Source: Edaphochlamys debaryana
Taxonomy: Eukaryota > Chlorophyta > Chlorophyceae > Chlamydomonadales
Assembly: GCA_016858145.1 (NCBI GenBank)
Contig: JAEHOE010000148.1
Location: 1-64,000, forward strand
Direction: 5' to 3'
Length of the DNA stretch: 64,000 nt
The notes under the pieces are model-generated. The model made no database searches. It saw only the letters and a program-made list of their open reading frames with translations, and was not told the origin of the DNA. This document shows, one piece after another, positions 22,685 to 34,225 of the stretch. Position numbers and translations under genes: made by a program. The stretch's first letter is position 1. Every line of letters begins with the position of its first letter.

Positions 22685-25600
22685 ATGAGCGACAGCGAGG
22701 ACGACGCCCCGCTGGTCGTGCGCGCTAAGCCAAAGGGTAAGATTTGGCAAGCGAGCGAGTCGTTTGCAAGCAATTGACGATCGCGCCCATGTCCCTCACA
22801 CCAAACAGCCGGAGCGGCTGCTGAGGCAAAGCCGGTGAGTTCAGGGTTGATAGAAAACGGAGCAGGAACCCTGGGCTGTCGCGCCCGGTGCTAGCTGACG
22901 GCGAGCTTCCATTGCAGGCTGCCGCGAAGCCCGCGGTCAAACAGGAGGCAAAGCCAGCGGCGAAGGCGGAGCCGAAGCATGAGGAGGCAAAGGCGGGCCC
23001 TGTAAAGAAGGAGGTGAAGAAGGAGGTAAAGGAGGAGGAGAAGCCCGCGGCGAAGGCTGGCCCCGCCAAGGGGAAGGCCGCCCCCGCCAAGGCCGAGGCC
23101 AACGGCAAGGCGGCCGGGAAAGAGGCCGCCAAGAAGGAGGAGGCCAAACCCGTAAAGAGGGAGCGGAAAGAGTTCGACCTGCCGGGGCAAACGCGAGAAA
23201 CGCTGCCTGAGGTGAGCCCTGAACCCTTGGGGTGGGCGTGCCTCGGCTTGTGCAGCCGGCGGGGTGGCGGGGCCCCGAGTGTGCGGTCCTCGGGCAGGGC
23301 GCGTGCGCTGCGCATAAGCATCATGCGCTGAGGGTCACTTCTTCGATGGCTTTGGGAAGCCTGAATGCAGGGATCAGGGAGGAGCTTCCCGTCCCACCTT
23401 GCTGCCCTCCATCCACCCGTCAGCCCCGGCCCCCACGCCCCGCGTGCCCCTGGTGCATCCACCCTCCTTATCCACCCTGCCCTCCCACATCCTCCCACGC
23501 CCTATCCCCCCCCAGACGGACCCGCTGCGTAAGTTCTACACGTCCCTGCTGGAGCAGATCCCGGAGTCGGACATGGCCAAGAAGTGGTGAGCGGGGCCCG
23601 ACTGGCGGCCAACAGGGGGCGCGGGGGCCGTCCTGCGGCGCCCCTAACGGCCCAGCAGTGTCCTCGCCGGGGGCTGCCGCAACAGTAGCGAGGCGGGGCC
23701 GGTCCGGCCCGCGGAAGCGTAGGGGCCGGGGATTGGACCGCCGGACTAAACCGGTGCTGGGCAGCGCATAGGGTCGCCGTGTAGGCGGGGTTGCAGGAGC
23801 AGGCAGCATGGAAGTGGCCCCCTGGCGGCTGAGCGAAGGGCTCCGAGGGATGGGGCCCACAAAGCCATGGGAGCGCAGGCCTGGGTCTGTGACGTGAGAA
23901 GGGGGCGGCGGTACGTCCACGTGGCCAGGGAAGCTGCGGCCCACGCCGCCCAGAGGCCGAAGCGGGGCAGACGCATCGGAGTGCCGCGCCACAGCTAGTC
24001 GGCACCAAGCGTCCGCGGCAGAATAGGGAACGGACAGGAGGGCAGAGCGGATGGCAAGGCCAGGCTGGCTCCACCCTAGCACGAACGGAGGCCAGGGCGG
24101 GCCGAGCGGAGCAGACGAGGCGCAATGTATATGCGTGCATGTGTCCCACCCCGCGCCCTGTGCCCTGTGCCCTTCTTGCCGACCCCTCCCCTCTCCCGTC
24201 CCTCTTCCCCCCCCCCCCAGGTGCCTGCAGTACGGGCTGCTGTCGCGGGAGGACGCCGAGGAGTACATGGCGCAGGTCAAGAAGGCCAAGCCAGCGGGTG
24301 GCAAGTGCGTGCGGGCGGAGGGGCCAGGCAAGGGAGGGAGCGGGCGGTTGCTGTGGGGTGCAGGGCTGGAGGCAGGGCGGCAGCAGCGGGGGGCCAAGGG
24401 GCTACTCCCAGCGCACCCTGCCTTCGGTGGCACCTGTGTGCACTGGGGCGGGGTGGCGCGGGGCTGGTCGGGGCCGGGCGCAGGCGCCACGCCCACGCCC
24501 GTCGCAGCGTGGTCAACCTAGCGGCGCATGAGAGTGCCTAGGTCACGGGTTGGGCGAGGCACCAACGCGCCACGCTGAGGGGGCCCTGCCTTCGGCGACA
24601 CCGGTGCGCACTGCACGGGGGCAGGCGAAGCAGCGGAGTGCCACGAGCGGGGGCGACGCGGGCTTGCGTGGGGTCGCGGCATGGCCAGCCTCGCGGGGCC
24701 TGGGTGCGCCCCGGTCCCCCCTCGAGGACCGCTGCAGCCCTGCCTCCACGGGGACCGACCAGCCGGGAACGCTTCCAGCCACTGGGGTGCACGACGATGG
24801 TGGCGGTTGGCGAGTCCTCAGGGCTGGCGAGGGGTTTCTTCACCCTGCGGTGTCCCCCCGTGCGCCTCGCAGGTCCCCGGCCAAGCCCTCGGCGCGGTCA
24901 GACAAGCCCGCGGCCTCCAAAAAGCGGCCAGCGGAGAAGGCGGCCAAGCCGGCCAAGGAGAGTGAGTCACGGCTGCGCTTCCGGCGGTACTCACCGGTTT
25001 GGGAGGTTCCTGACGTCCTGTTTAGAGCGGGGACAAAGGGCTGACGGAGCGAAAGCTGTGCGTTGGGGTGCAGTGATTACGGCTGCGGCCCTGGGTCTTA
25101 GGCTTTGGCGTGGGCCGGGCAATCAGGGTCGCGCCTCCTTGCGTGCTCTGCAGCCTCCTTACCCTGTGCGCCTCGGGTCGCGCAGCTGCCGGGTCCCTCC
25201 ATGCCGTGTGAACTGCACCCACCTCCGCCCCCACACCCCTGCATACCACACACACCTGCCCCACGCTCCTCTCCATCCCCTCCCTCGCTCACCCCCTACC
25301 CGCCGTACCCTTGCTTGTCTATACCACATGACCCACCTACGCCTCCCTCCCCTCCCTGTCCCTCCGCAATCTTACCCATCACCTTTCCCCACCTCCCCCA
25401 CCCGCTCCTACCCAGCGCTGGCCCCCCCCAAGAAGAAGAAGGTCAAGTACTCGGACGACGAGGCCTCCGCCTCCTCCTCATCGGAGGACGAGGACGCGGA
25501 CAGCGACGACGAGCCCATCGCCAAGCGGGGGGCAGCGGCGGCCAAGCCAGCGGCCAAGCCAGCGGCCGCCAAGCCCAAGGTGAGGGCAAGGCAAGGGTTG

Positions 25601-25855
25601 GTGGGGCGGGGCGGGCAGGGGGGCCCTCGGCCGTAGCCAGGGCTCATGCTCAGTGTTCAAGCGGCCCATCAACCTCCTCGGGAGGGTTGATAGGTGTGCG
25701 TGCGGCCCCCCACCCGTTGCTCCTGCATCCCCCAAACCTTCCCTCACCTTCTCAACCCCACCGCCCGCCCCCTCACCCCCCGCCCACGCCCCCAGGCTGA
25801 GTACTCTGACGATGACAGCGACGACGACGTGCCCCTGGGCCAGCGGAGGAACTAG
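22685..25855 (+). CDS. Lysine-rich nuclear protein with conserved plant-type central domain
   Basis: Eight exons join in phase: 22685-22736, 22809-22834, 22918-23211, 23516-23586, 24221-24304, 24873-24961, 25416-25579, 25796-25855, giving about 279 residues. The N-terminus is acidic (MSDSEDDAPLVVRAKPK), followed by a Lys/Ala-rich stretch (KKEVKKEVKEEEKPAAKAG). A compact conserved block follows: EFDLPGQTRETLPE, then DPLRKFYTSLLEQIPESDMA, then KKWCLQYGLLSREDAEEYM. This block resembles a domain found in uncharacterised plant nuclear proteins. The tail has a basic PPKKKKVKY signal, like a nuclear localisation signal, and acidic Ser/Asp runs ending DSDDDVPLGQRRN. The alternating charged blocks suggest a nucleolar or chromatin role (inference). 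The start is supported by the short acidic N-terminus and good splice phase. No enzymatic motif was seen. Confidence 0.82.
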
Positions 25856-27084
25856 GCAGCGCGCGGAAGCAGCAGCAGCGGCCTAGCGGGGCTATTCTAG
25901 CGGGGCTTGCGGTCGGCATGACGCAACCCCGTGCCTGACGCAACCCTCGGGCTTGCAGTGAAGGATGACAGGACTCAGACAGGAGCGGACGGGCGGGCGG
26001 TTTGCGGAGGGAGGAGCGCAGGGGCAGAGGCGCACCCGCACGTGGCGAAGGGCAAGGCAGGGGTGGGGCAGGGGAGGGGGCGCGGGGCAGCGCCGTAGCG
26101 GCGGGATGGGGCGGGGCGGGAGGTGTCCTGAGGGTGCCTTGGAGTTGAGCTTGCAGGGGTGGCAGGCAGGCCGGGTGTGGCGGCGGCGCGCGCGGTGCCC
26201 ACGCGGGGCGACTGGGGGACCCAGGAGGACTGGCAGGACTGACACGACGGGCGGGGCCTCGGTGGACACGGCCATAAGGCACAGCAAGCAAGGACCAGGG
26301 ACAGGGACAGGGGATTGTACGGACAACATCTATCGGCTTCGGAAGCATGTATGACGTCGCATGTGCAGAGCCTCTCCGCCTTTCCCGTGCATGCGCTTAC
26401 CGTACCTGTGAAGGCTTCGGGGCGGCTGTCTCCCGCTTGGCTCAGTCCCATCGCCTCCCGTGGTCGATCCGGCCTGATCCAGGCCTTGGGTGGCGTGGTG
26501 GCTTCAGTCCTCACTACCGCAACCATAGCTTGCAGCTTGAAATGGCAATCAGACATTTTGTCCCTTTGCCCCTGCGCCATACAGGAGTGAAGCAGACGTG
26601 CAATACACCTGTAATTACACATCGAACTGGCTGGGATCCGGAGTCTCGGAATCCTCATGGCGCGGTGTGTCGAAATGGCGGGAGTGCCGCGATCCGGGGG
26701 ATGCATGGCTGCAAGACGCATTGCCGCGGCGGCACATAAAGCCCCGAGCCCAGCCCGCAGGCCCGCACTTCCCAATACATCAACATCAGACCTCGTGGTT
26801 CCCCTCTGCTCGTGACCCCGGTTAAACCCGGCTGCGGCCCGCAGCCATCGACAGCCATGGCATCCGCCAGCGACGCGGACTCCTCGCGTCCTTCACCCTA
26901 CGGCTCGTGGACAGCTCCAACACGACTCTTAACCCGCGCCAACACGTGTCAAGGCCTAACACGCCGCCAACCCGCCCCAACCCATGCCAACCGACGCTGA
27001 TCCGTCAACACGCGCGTGTTCATGGTTTGACACAGAACTGCAGGCGGTCCCGGTGTTAAGCGGCCGTGTTGTTGCAGAAAGGCG
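25856..27084. other. Intergenic spacer with probable 3' UTR of the lysine-rich gene
   Basis: No open frame here has conserved-looking protein. A TGTAA candidate polyadenylation signal lies at 26610-26614, about 755 bp after the stop. The last 200 bp leads into the 109-bp repeat block. Open frames on either strand look like chance in GC-rich DNA. Confidence 0.4.
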
Positions 27085-27470
27085 GGTTGCTTGACACGTG
27101 AGGGTGACGCGAGCCCGCCGGTGTTACAGGGCGGTGTGATGCGATGGGTTGGCCATGGGGGCCCCAGACCCGCGTTACAACACGGGGTTGGCGGGTTGCT
27201 TGACACGTGAGGGTGACGCGAGCCCGCCGGTGTTACAGGGCGGTGTGATGCGACGGGTTGGCCATGGGGGCCCAAAACCCGCGTTACAACACGGGGTTGG
27301 CGGGTTGCTTGACACGTGAGGGTGACGCGAGCCCGCCGGTGTTACAGGGCGGTGTGATGCGACGGGTTGGCCATGGGGGCCACAAACCCGTGCTACAGCG
27401 GCGGGTTAGTGAGGTTGCTTGATACGCCAGGGTGACGCGAGCCTGCCGGTGTTACAGAGTGGTGTAATGC
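27085..27470. repeat. 109-bp tandem repeat, about four copies
   Basis: The marker ttgacacgtgagggtgacgc recurs at about 27091, 27200 and 27309, with a diverged copy at 27419, giving a period of 109-110 bp. Units share a cgcgagcccgccggtgttac segment and a cccgcgttacaacacggggt segment. The first three units are almost identical and the fourth is degraded. The block ends just upstream of the mannanase gene, so it could affect that gene's promoter. Confidence 0.93.
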
Positions 27471-27573
27471 ACCTGACAATCGATGCCTCGTCCTTGCAAG
27501 GACTGGGTCAGCGAATGCCTCCAGCTGCGTCATAAGCCTCCAGCCCGAGAGCGATAAGGCAAGCTGGACGCCT

Positions 27574-30500
27574 TTGCGGCTGCTCTACCCCAGCGCCCTC
27601 GCGACCCCCCCGCCTTATGCTCGCGGTCGACAGGCACCCGCGACCGCGACCGCAACCGCGCCGGCGCCTGAGCCGGCCGCCAAGGGCGCCTTCAAGCTGT
27701 CGCGCCGCACGCTGCTGCTCGCTGCGGCATTTGCGTTCGTGGTGGTGGGCCTGGGCGTGGGGCTGGGCGTCGGCCTGGGCGTGGGCGACCACGGCAAGGG
27801 CGGCGGCAGCAGCTTCTGGCCCCCGCCGGCGGCCTTCGTGCGCATCAACAAGCGGACCATGCAGGTACGTACCGGTATGGGCGGGGGGATGGGCGTGGGG
27901 GGGGGGGGGACGGCCTACCGCCGGGAGTTCCCTGTTGCCTCAGCCCGGCTGTGCTACTCCCACGCACTCTTCACAAAGCCCCTCATCAGCTTGCCTGTAC
28001 AGCATGTGATCGCCGTGCCTTGCATGAATGAACTCACCTGGTCCTCCCTGGTCCTTCCCGTCTCGCAGTTCGAGCAGGACGGCAGGCGGCTGGTGGTGGT
28101 TGGCTTCAACGGCTACGACTTTGGCTTCCTATCGGCCGCCACACCCGCGGATGGAGAGCTCAAGGGTGGGTGCTGCGGCGGCAGGCGGGCGGCGGGCCCC
28201 GGCGGCAGGCCTGTAGGGCATGCGTCGGGCGGGCAGAGCGAGCGGTTCAGCTGCCGACCCACATCGGAAACCGCTTCCTCACGCACGGCTTTCAGCCGCC
28301 ATCACTTCCATGTATGCCTCATCTATGGCTTGCGCGCACCGCCCGACCCACCCAGACTACGCTCGCTCCTCCCGCTCCCCCGGACCCACACCACGCCATC
28401 ATCCCCACTGTTTGTCGTGTTTCCTCACCGACCCACATCGCGCCCTCCCCCTCCTCCCTCCTGCCCCCCACCTTTCCCCTCCCCTCATGCCCTCCCCTAC
28501 AGGCAACCGCACCGGCCGCGAGTCCGTGGATGCGGCTCTCAAGGCGGCTGCGGACGCGGGGTTCAACACGGTGCGCATGTGGGCGGCGTCCACGGAGAGG
28601 GGCTTCTCCTTCCAGGTGGGCGGGGGCTCGCGGAGGGAGGGGAGAGGGGAGAGGACACAACTGTGACACTTTGATGGCGGGTGGTTGTGGGCGCGTCGGA
28701 CAGCAGCCGTGCACTCACACACCACTCGCACCCAACAGGACAGTGGTTGGCGCTCGCATTGCGTATCATCACCTGGCTGTGCTGCTTCCATGCATCCGTT
28801 AGTCCCCGGCCCCCACCCGGACCCCCACCCAACCCCAACCCCGGTCCCCGACCCCCACCGGCACGTGCCCGCAGGTGTCCCCGGGGCAGTTCGACGAGGA
28901 GGGCTTCCAGGCGCTGGACTACACGCTGTGGCGCGCATCGGTGTACGGCGTACGGGTACTGCTGTCGTTCGTTGACAACTGGCGGTACACCAACGGCATC
29001 GACCAGGTGCGTGCAAGCTGTAGTGCCTTTGTTTGGCGCTCGCACGGTGGTTGATTGGGTCCTGGCTGCTCCCTGTTTAGTCCTTACTTATTCACGTCCT
29101 CCTGCATCGATGCCTCACGCTCGCCGTACGCCCCTGCCTCATGCATGCCGCTTTGCAGTACGTCGACTGGTCCGACACCGCCCCCGTGCGTGTGTGGCCG
29201 GTGGAGAGCGAGGACGGCGGCTCCGGCGCCAGCAGCGATGGTGCGAGGGCATGGCAGCGGGAGTGGGGGGGGCGGCATGCAGGGGGCCAGGCGGCAGGGG
29301 CCAGGGGTGTAGGACGCAACCCCGGGGCCCGGCCTCTCTTCCGGCAAGACGACCGCCCCCGACCGTGCCTCTTGCTCCCCTGACTCATGACAGCACCCCC
29401 GTGCTCATTCTCTCCCCCTCTTCACTCTCCCCTCCCCTCCATCCCCCCCAGCCGTCAAGCGCTACTTCTGCTGGCGCCACGCCAAGTTCTTCTCCGACGC
29501 GGGCGCGCGGCGCATCTTCCGCGACACCATCCGGGCCGTGGTGCAGCGCCGCAACACCTTCACCGGGTACGTGAGGAGGGGGGCCCCATTCCCGGGAAAA
29601 CGGCCCTCCCCCTTCACGTGAACGGGGCGTCCGCTGGCGGTCCGATCCCTTGCTTTGCCGCAAGCCTTGTCGGGTGGTTCGCACATAACGCAATAATCCA
29701 CCAAGAACCTCACGTCCCGTTCACCGCCCTCCTCCGCCACAGGCGCCTGTACCGTGATGACCCCAACATCCTCGCCTGGTGAGACGGCGAGAGGAATGCC
29801 GTACCCCCCTCCGCCCTCCCCTAGCCTTCATCTAACATCTCTCCCTTCCCCCACCCCCCAGGGCCCTGAGCAACGAGGCCCGCTGCGAGACGTGGGCGGA
29901 GCCCAACTGCGTGGCCTGGCTGCAGGCGAGGAGGGGGGGGGCATGGGGGCAGTGGGGAAGGGGAGGGCAGGAAGCGGGTGGGGCGGGCCCGAGAGCGTGG
30001 CCTGGCTGCAGGCGAAGGGTGGGGGGGCAGGTGGAGGGGGGCGGGGTGTGGAAAGGGGGGTAGCGGCAGGAGGCATGGATATTGGGGGGCGGGGGTGCAG
30101 GGGCCTTCGTTGTGTACTGCCATGACGCAGGGGGCATGGCATGACACCTGACCCTTCCTGCCCTGCCCTGCTCTGCCCTTCCCCCCCGCGCCCGCAGTCC
30201 TGGGTGGAGGAGATGAGTGCCCACGTGCGGCTGCTGGACCCCCACCACCTCATAACGCTGGGCACGGAGGGGTACTTCGGGTGGGTGAGGGCGGGGGGTG
30301 GGGGCGAGTGGGGGGCGCGGGGGGGGGCTACCGGGCGGTTATGGGATGTGACACGAGGGGCCATGGGGGTGACGGGCGTGGTGTGGGTGGTGGCGGGGTA
30401 AGCAAGGAGAGGACGAGGTAGCGGGGAAAGGCGAGGTTGATGTGTATGCGGAGGGCCTGCGTGCGCAGCCCCTGCAGCGCACGGCATGTTGGCAAACAAC

Positions 30501-31642
30501 ACCTGCTCTGCCCCTGTCTGCCCCGCCCCCCTGCCCCCGCCAGCCCCGCCACCCCCCAGTACCACCACGCCAACCCCGAGCCCTGGTCCGGCGGCATGGG
30601 GCAGGACTTTGTGCCCAACAACGCCGCGACCCACATCGACTTCGCCACCATCCACATCTGGCCCGACAACTGGGGCGTCAAGTGAGCGGCGCGGGGGGGG
30701 GGGGGGGCGGGCAGGCCGCGAGACTGGCTCGTGCGTGTAACCTGACGTCAAGTGGGAAGCCATGTGCTGCGAAGCCTTGACAGCCTGCCCCGCTCTCGAT
30801 GCGTGCCCCAACAACACATATACAGCCCCTTCCTCACGGCCCCTCCATCCCCCAATCCCTCTTTCCCCCCCAGGGCCCCCTACCCCGACTTCCTGGAGGC
30901 CTGGCTGGGCACCCACCTGCACGCCGCCGCCACCCTCCTGGGCAAGCCCGTACTGATCGAGGAGTACGGCAAGGCCACCTCCGTACCGCCGCCAACCGCC
31001 CCGCCCAACGGCACGCTCGACGCCTCGCCCGCCGCCAAGGCGTCGGCGCTGGCCGCGGCCTTCGCAGAGTCCGCATCCCAACGCAACGCCGTGTACAGTG
31101 CTCTTCTCGACCTCACCAGCGCTCTGGTCCGCAACGATCCCGACACAGTGCAGCGCGTGGTGCAGAACAACCTCAGCGTTTCATTCGTGGCCGCCAACGC
31201 CTACACCGGCGGCGCCCTGTCGGAGGCCAGCGGCGGTGCCACGTCAGCATCAGCGCCGGCGCCCCTCCTGGGGTCGCTGTTCTGGCGGCTGATGCCGGGC
31301 GTGTGGAAGTACGAGTGGCCTGGTGAGAAGGGCGGGGGAAGGGGGCGTGGGGGGTTGGGATTGGAGCAGTGGGGCAGAGCGGTGGTGCAGCATAAGCCTT
31401 CAGCCGGCCCTGCCCTGCCCGACCCGCACCACGGCGACCACGCCCCCGGCCTAGCCCAGGTGTGATACCCCGCGGGCATGCCAGCGCTGCCATGCGTCTC
31501 CTCTCAAGCCTTCTGATTAATGTACCCCCGTGCCCCTGCCGCAGACACGTGGGGGGTGGAGGTCGGCGACTCCACGTGGGCCCTGGCAGCGGCGCACGCG
31601 GCGGCCATGCAGCAGCATCTCAACGTCGCGGCGCCTGCGTAG
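27574..31642 (+). CDS. Endo-1,4-beta-mannanase, GH5 family, membrane-anchored (5' end unresolved)
   Basis: Retaining GH5 enzyme expected to hydrolyse beta-1,4-mannan, probably cell-wall mannan. Exons: (<)27574-27864, 28069-28165, 28503-28615, 28875-29006, 29159-29240, 29452-29566, 29743-29778, 29862-29925, 30198-30280, 30544-30681, 30874-31322, 31545-31642; phases agree and give about 565 residues from 27574. The fold is marked by GFNGYDFGFL, NTVRMWAAST, WALSNEARC (acid/base Glu after Asn), THIDFATIHIWPDNWG, and VLIEEYGK (nucleophile in EYG). A short cytosolic N-terminus precedes one hydrophobic segment, LLLAAAFAFVVVGLGVGLGV, so it looks like a type II membrane or secreted protein. No ATG was found in frame at the 5' end; a first exon upstream is probably missed. 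The intron after 29925 has a GC donor (CAG|GCGAGG). An Ala/Pro-rich insert follows EEYGK. Confidence 0.9.
29909..30014 (+). repeat. Duplicated exon end at the GC-donor intron of the mannanase gene
   Basis: The exon end gcgtggcctggctgcag|gcga at 29909-29929 is repeated at 29995-30014 within the following intron, an offset of 86 bp. Both copies have the same unusual GC donor context, so either might be spliced in principle; only the first is in phase with the enzyme. Confidence 0.85.
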
Positions 31643-32567
31643 ATGGGAGCAGTGCGTGGTAAAAGCCCTCGAAGGATGGAGTGCCTGCGTACCGTAGATG
31701 GGCGGGGATGGCACGCTGTGGGGCTTGTAGGGCCTGCCGAGTGGGATGGGGACGAGGGACATCACCTGTGCGGGGCTAGGTAGGCGTGTGCCGCCAGGGG
31801 TTCACTCCCCGGCCTCCTACATGGGCGAGGCGTAGCCGCCGTCGCCCCGTGCGTGCCTGTGACCGAGCCTCCAAGCGTGCGATTGCTAGGGTGCTTGGGC
31901 TCGCTGTACATATGACACATTCATGGCTGGGTAGCCACGGCGCACGTGGTGCATGGTTTGCCTTCGTAGCGCATTGCGTGTATAGTAGTTTTTCAATTTC
32001 CCCCTTCACACGCAGGATAGGTGTAGCCTTAAGGGGGGCTGTAGCTCGATAGCCGGCATTGTAGATAGCCGTAGGGCAGGGTGTGGCGGGGGGGGATGGG
32101 AGGCGGCCCAACTGGTCCGGCACCGGAGGCATTGGGGCAATGCAATGCTCCATTGCTGGTGTCCCATTCCATCATTCATTTGTCGGTTAGTTGGGGAGTT
32201 CAGGGCAGCTTTGACTGGGCGGGGCGGGAAAGTTGCACGAGCTTGTAATAAATTTGTAAAGCTGATCTGGAAGACCTTCATCCGCGACATGTGGCCTTGG
32301 CCGATGGACACGCCTATGGGAAAGGGGACAAGGAAGGGGGTGAGCGGCGGGACAGGGGGGTTATCAGTAAGAGGGAAGGGGAGTGTGGAACACGCACGGC
32401 GGTGAGTGCAGCAGGGAAGCCCAGGCTTCACGGAACGATCCACCCAAACGTACGTGGCTCACCTGGGACCCCCCAGCAGTTTCGCTGCCCCCTTTGCTTC
32501 AGCCACGACGCGTGGGAAGCCCAGGCCCCGCAGGCGATAGCCGTGATTCCTCCCCTACTTCGTACAG
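31643..32567. other. Probable 3' UTR of the mannanase gene and spacer
   Basis: TGTAA occurs at 32244-32248 and 32255-32259, about 600 bp past the stop, in a locally AT-rich stretch (cttgtaataaatttgtaaag). These are good candidates for the mannanase polyadenylation signal. The rest holds no recognisable gene. Upstream exons of the next gene may lie after about 32290. Confidence 0.45.
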
Positions 32568-33689
32568 GTTCACGGAGCTGAGGCTGTGGGTGCGGTGGAG
32601 CGCCACCGCCCGTGAGCGGACCGAGGTGCTCAGCACGGGGTGGTGGAGCGACGACCGCAAGGTACGGCGTGCGCCGTACGACAGAGCTCCACGGCGAAGG
32701 ATACAGCTAGCTAGCGGCCGTTACCTAGTGCCGTGTGACACGGAGCCGCCCTTGCCTCACAACGCGCATGGCTTCTTGCATTAAGCCCATTCCCCACCCC
32801 CCACGGTGTCCAGGTCCTACGCTGCAGCGCACAGGTCGACGCAATCCTCCAGCTGTCCGCGGAGCTATGCTGGCGCTCAGGGGCAGGGGTGGATTGCGCT
32901 GGGCCCCGCTGGGCCCCAGCGGCTGGACCTGTCGGGGCCTGGCAGGGCCCCGCCGCCGCCGAGGCCCTGCGCGAGGCGCTGTGGGCCTGGTGGCGGCGCG
33001 TGGCGGTGGCGGGGTGCGTACGGCAGGGCCTGGCGGCGGCGGCGGCGGCGCGGCGGCGGCGGCTGGGGGCGGAGGGCGAGCAGGCGGGGGGAATGGACGG
33101 GAACGAGGCGGAGGAGGGGAAGGTGGTAAAAGTGCACGGCGCTTCGGTGCTTGCGGAGGCGCCGGGCGCAGGCAGGTGCGAGGCTGTGGCGACGGTGGAG
33201 AAGGGCCCGGCTGTAGAGGGACCCCGAGGGGTGTGCCAAGGAGGGGGTGGGCAGGCTGAAGGGCGACAGCAGGAGGATGCGGCGAGCGTCGGGAAGGAGG
33301 GGGAGGAGGGGGAGGAGGTGAAGGCGGCGGAGGAGGATGAGGGCGTCTCCACGGAGGGGGCGCTGCAGTCGGCCCTGACGGCCCTGGGCGTGGCCCCGTG
33401 CCGCGCCAGCTACGTGGCAGTCCTCGGTGGCTGCCACGTGGCGGGGAACGTGGCGGCGCTGGGCCCAGCCACAACGGCGGCGGCGGTGGGGGTAGCGGCA
33501 GCAGTGGGAGCCGCGGCGGCGGCTGTGGGGAACGTGAGGGGGCGGGAGGCGGAGGGGCAGGGCCGGGTGGCGGGAGGGACGGCGCAGGGGCTCGACCGGG
33601 GCGGGGGTGGGGGCGGGGGTGGCGGGGCGCTGCTGGGCGCCGCCACCGCGGCCCCATTGCTGAGCCAAGCGCTGGTGCTGGGCTGGTGA
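32568..33689 (+). CDS. Unrecognised Ala/Gly-rich protein (5' exons unresolved)
   Basis: Two exons can be read: 32568-32661 (FTELRLWVRWSATARERTEV...GWWSDDRK, ending at a GTACGG donor) and 32814-33689 (VLRCSAQVDAILQLSAELCW, then Ala/Arg-rich, to a stop at 33687). The first exon begins in mid-codon after an AG, so earlier exons must exist but were not located. The C-terminal third has small-residue hydrophobic stretches (YVAVLGGCHVAGNVAALGPA and VGVAAAVGAAAAAVGNV) that could be membrane segments or simply alanine bias. An acidic stretch, EEGEEVKAAEEDEG, lies before them. I do not recognise the family. Support comes from splice phase and the long open frame only. Confidence 0.4.
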
Positions 33690-34225
33690 GGGTGGCGGCG
33701 TGGTGTGCGGGCGGGTCAAGGAAGGGGCAGACCCGCTCTGACGGATGGACCGATGGAGGTCCACTCAGCGCTCAGCAGGTGTAGCATGCATTGCAAGCCC
33801 CTTGCTAGCCGGCCGGATATCGAAATGCATGGCAAGGGACTGGGGAACAGCAGGGCTTCGCGTCGGGCAGCTGGACGCAGTCGGGCGTGCGGGTCCTCTA
33901 GGGGGGAGTTGCGCGAAGGTCTGGGGTGTACCGGTACCGGCACGAAGGGCAGTGGGCCGCCCGGACAGTTGGACCATGGGAGCTGCCTCTCAAACTTGTT
34001 CAAATGGAACAGTAGGGCAAAGCGGGGGGGTCAGGCAGGGTAACTGGACGCATTGGGGCGTGCCGAGGGGCGGTGGGGAGGAGAGGGCTCGGGAAACGCA
34101 AACCCCATGCCGAGCCCCGATACTGCTCGCTCGCGCCACCACAATTCAACCCAGTCTCCTAGCTGCGTCATACATACTGCTCGTAGCATCAACCCGGACA
34201 ATTCGCGCGGCGGCCGCGAAACGAA
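33690..34225. other. Spacer with weak ~165-bp degenerate tandem duplication
   Basis: Segments near 33843-33895 (ggaacagcagggcttcgcg ... ctggacgcagtcgggcgtgc) and 34006-34065 (ggaacagtagggcaaagcgg ... ctggacgcattggggcgtgc) resemble each other at an offset of about 165 bp. No gene is visible. It holds the 3' flank of the upstream gene and the promoter of the UVR/SnoaL-like gene. Confidence 0.4.

Noticed and set aside
24405..24640. Repeat pair in the lysine-rich gene's intron (ccctgccttcggtggcacc and ccctgccttcggcgacacc)
   Set aside because: It is a diverged intron-internal duplication that does not involve an exon end, so it was not counted with the exon-tail duplications.
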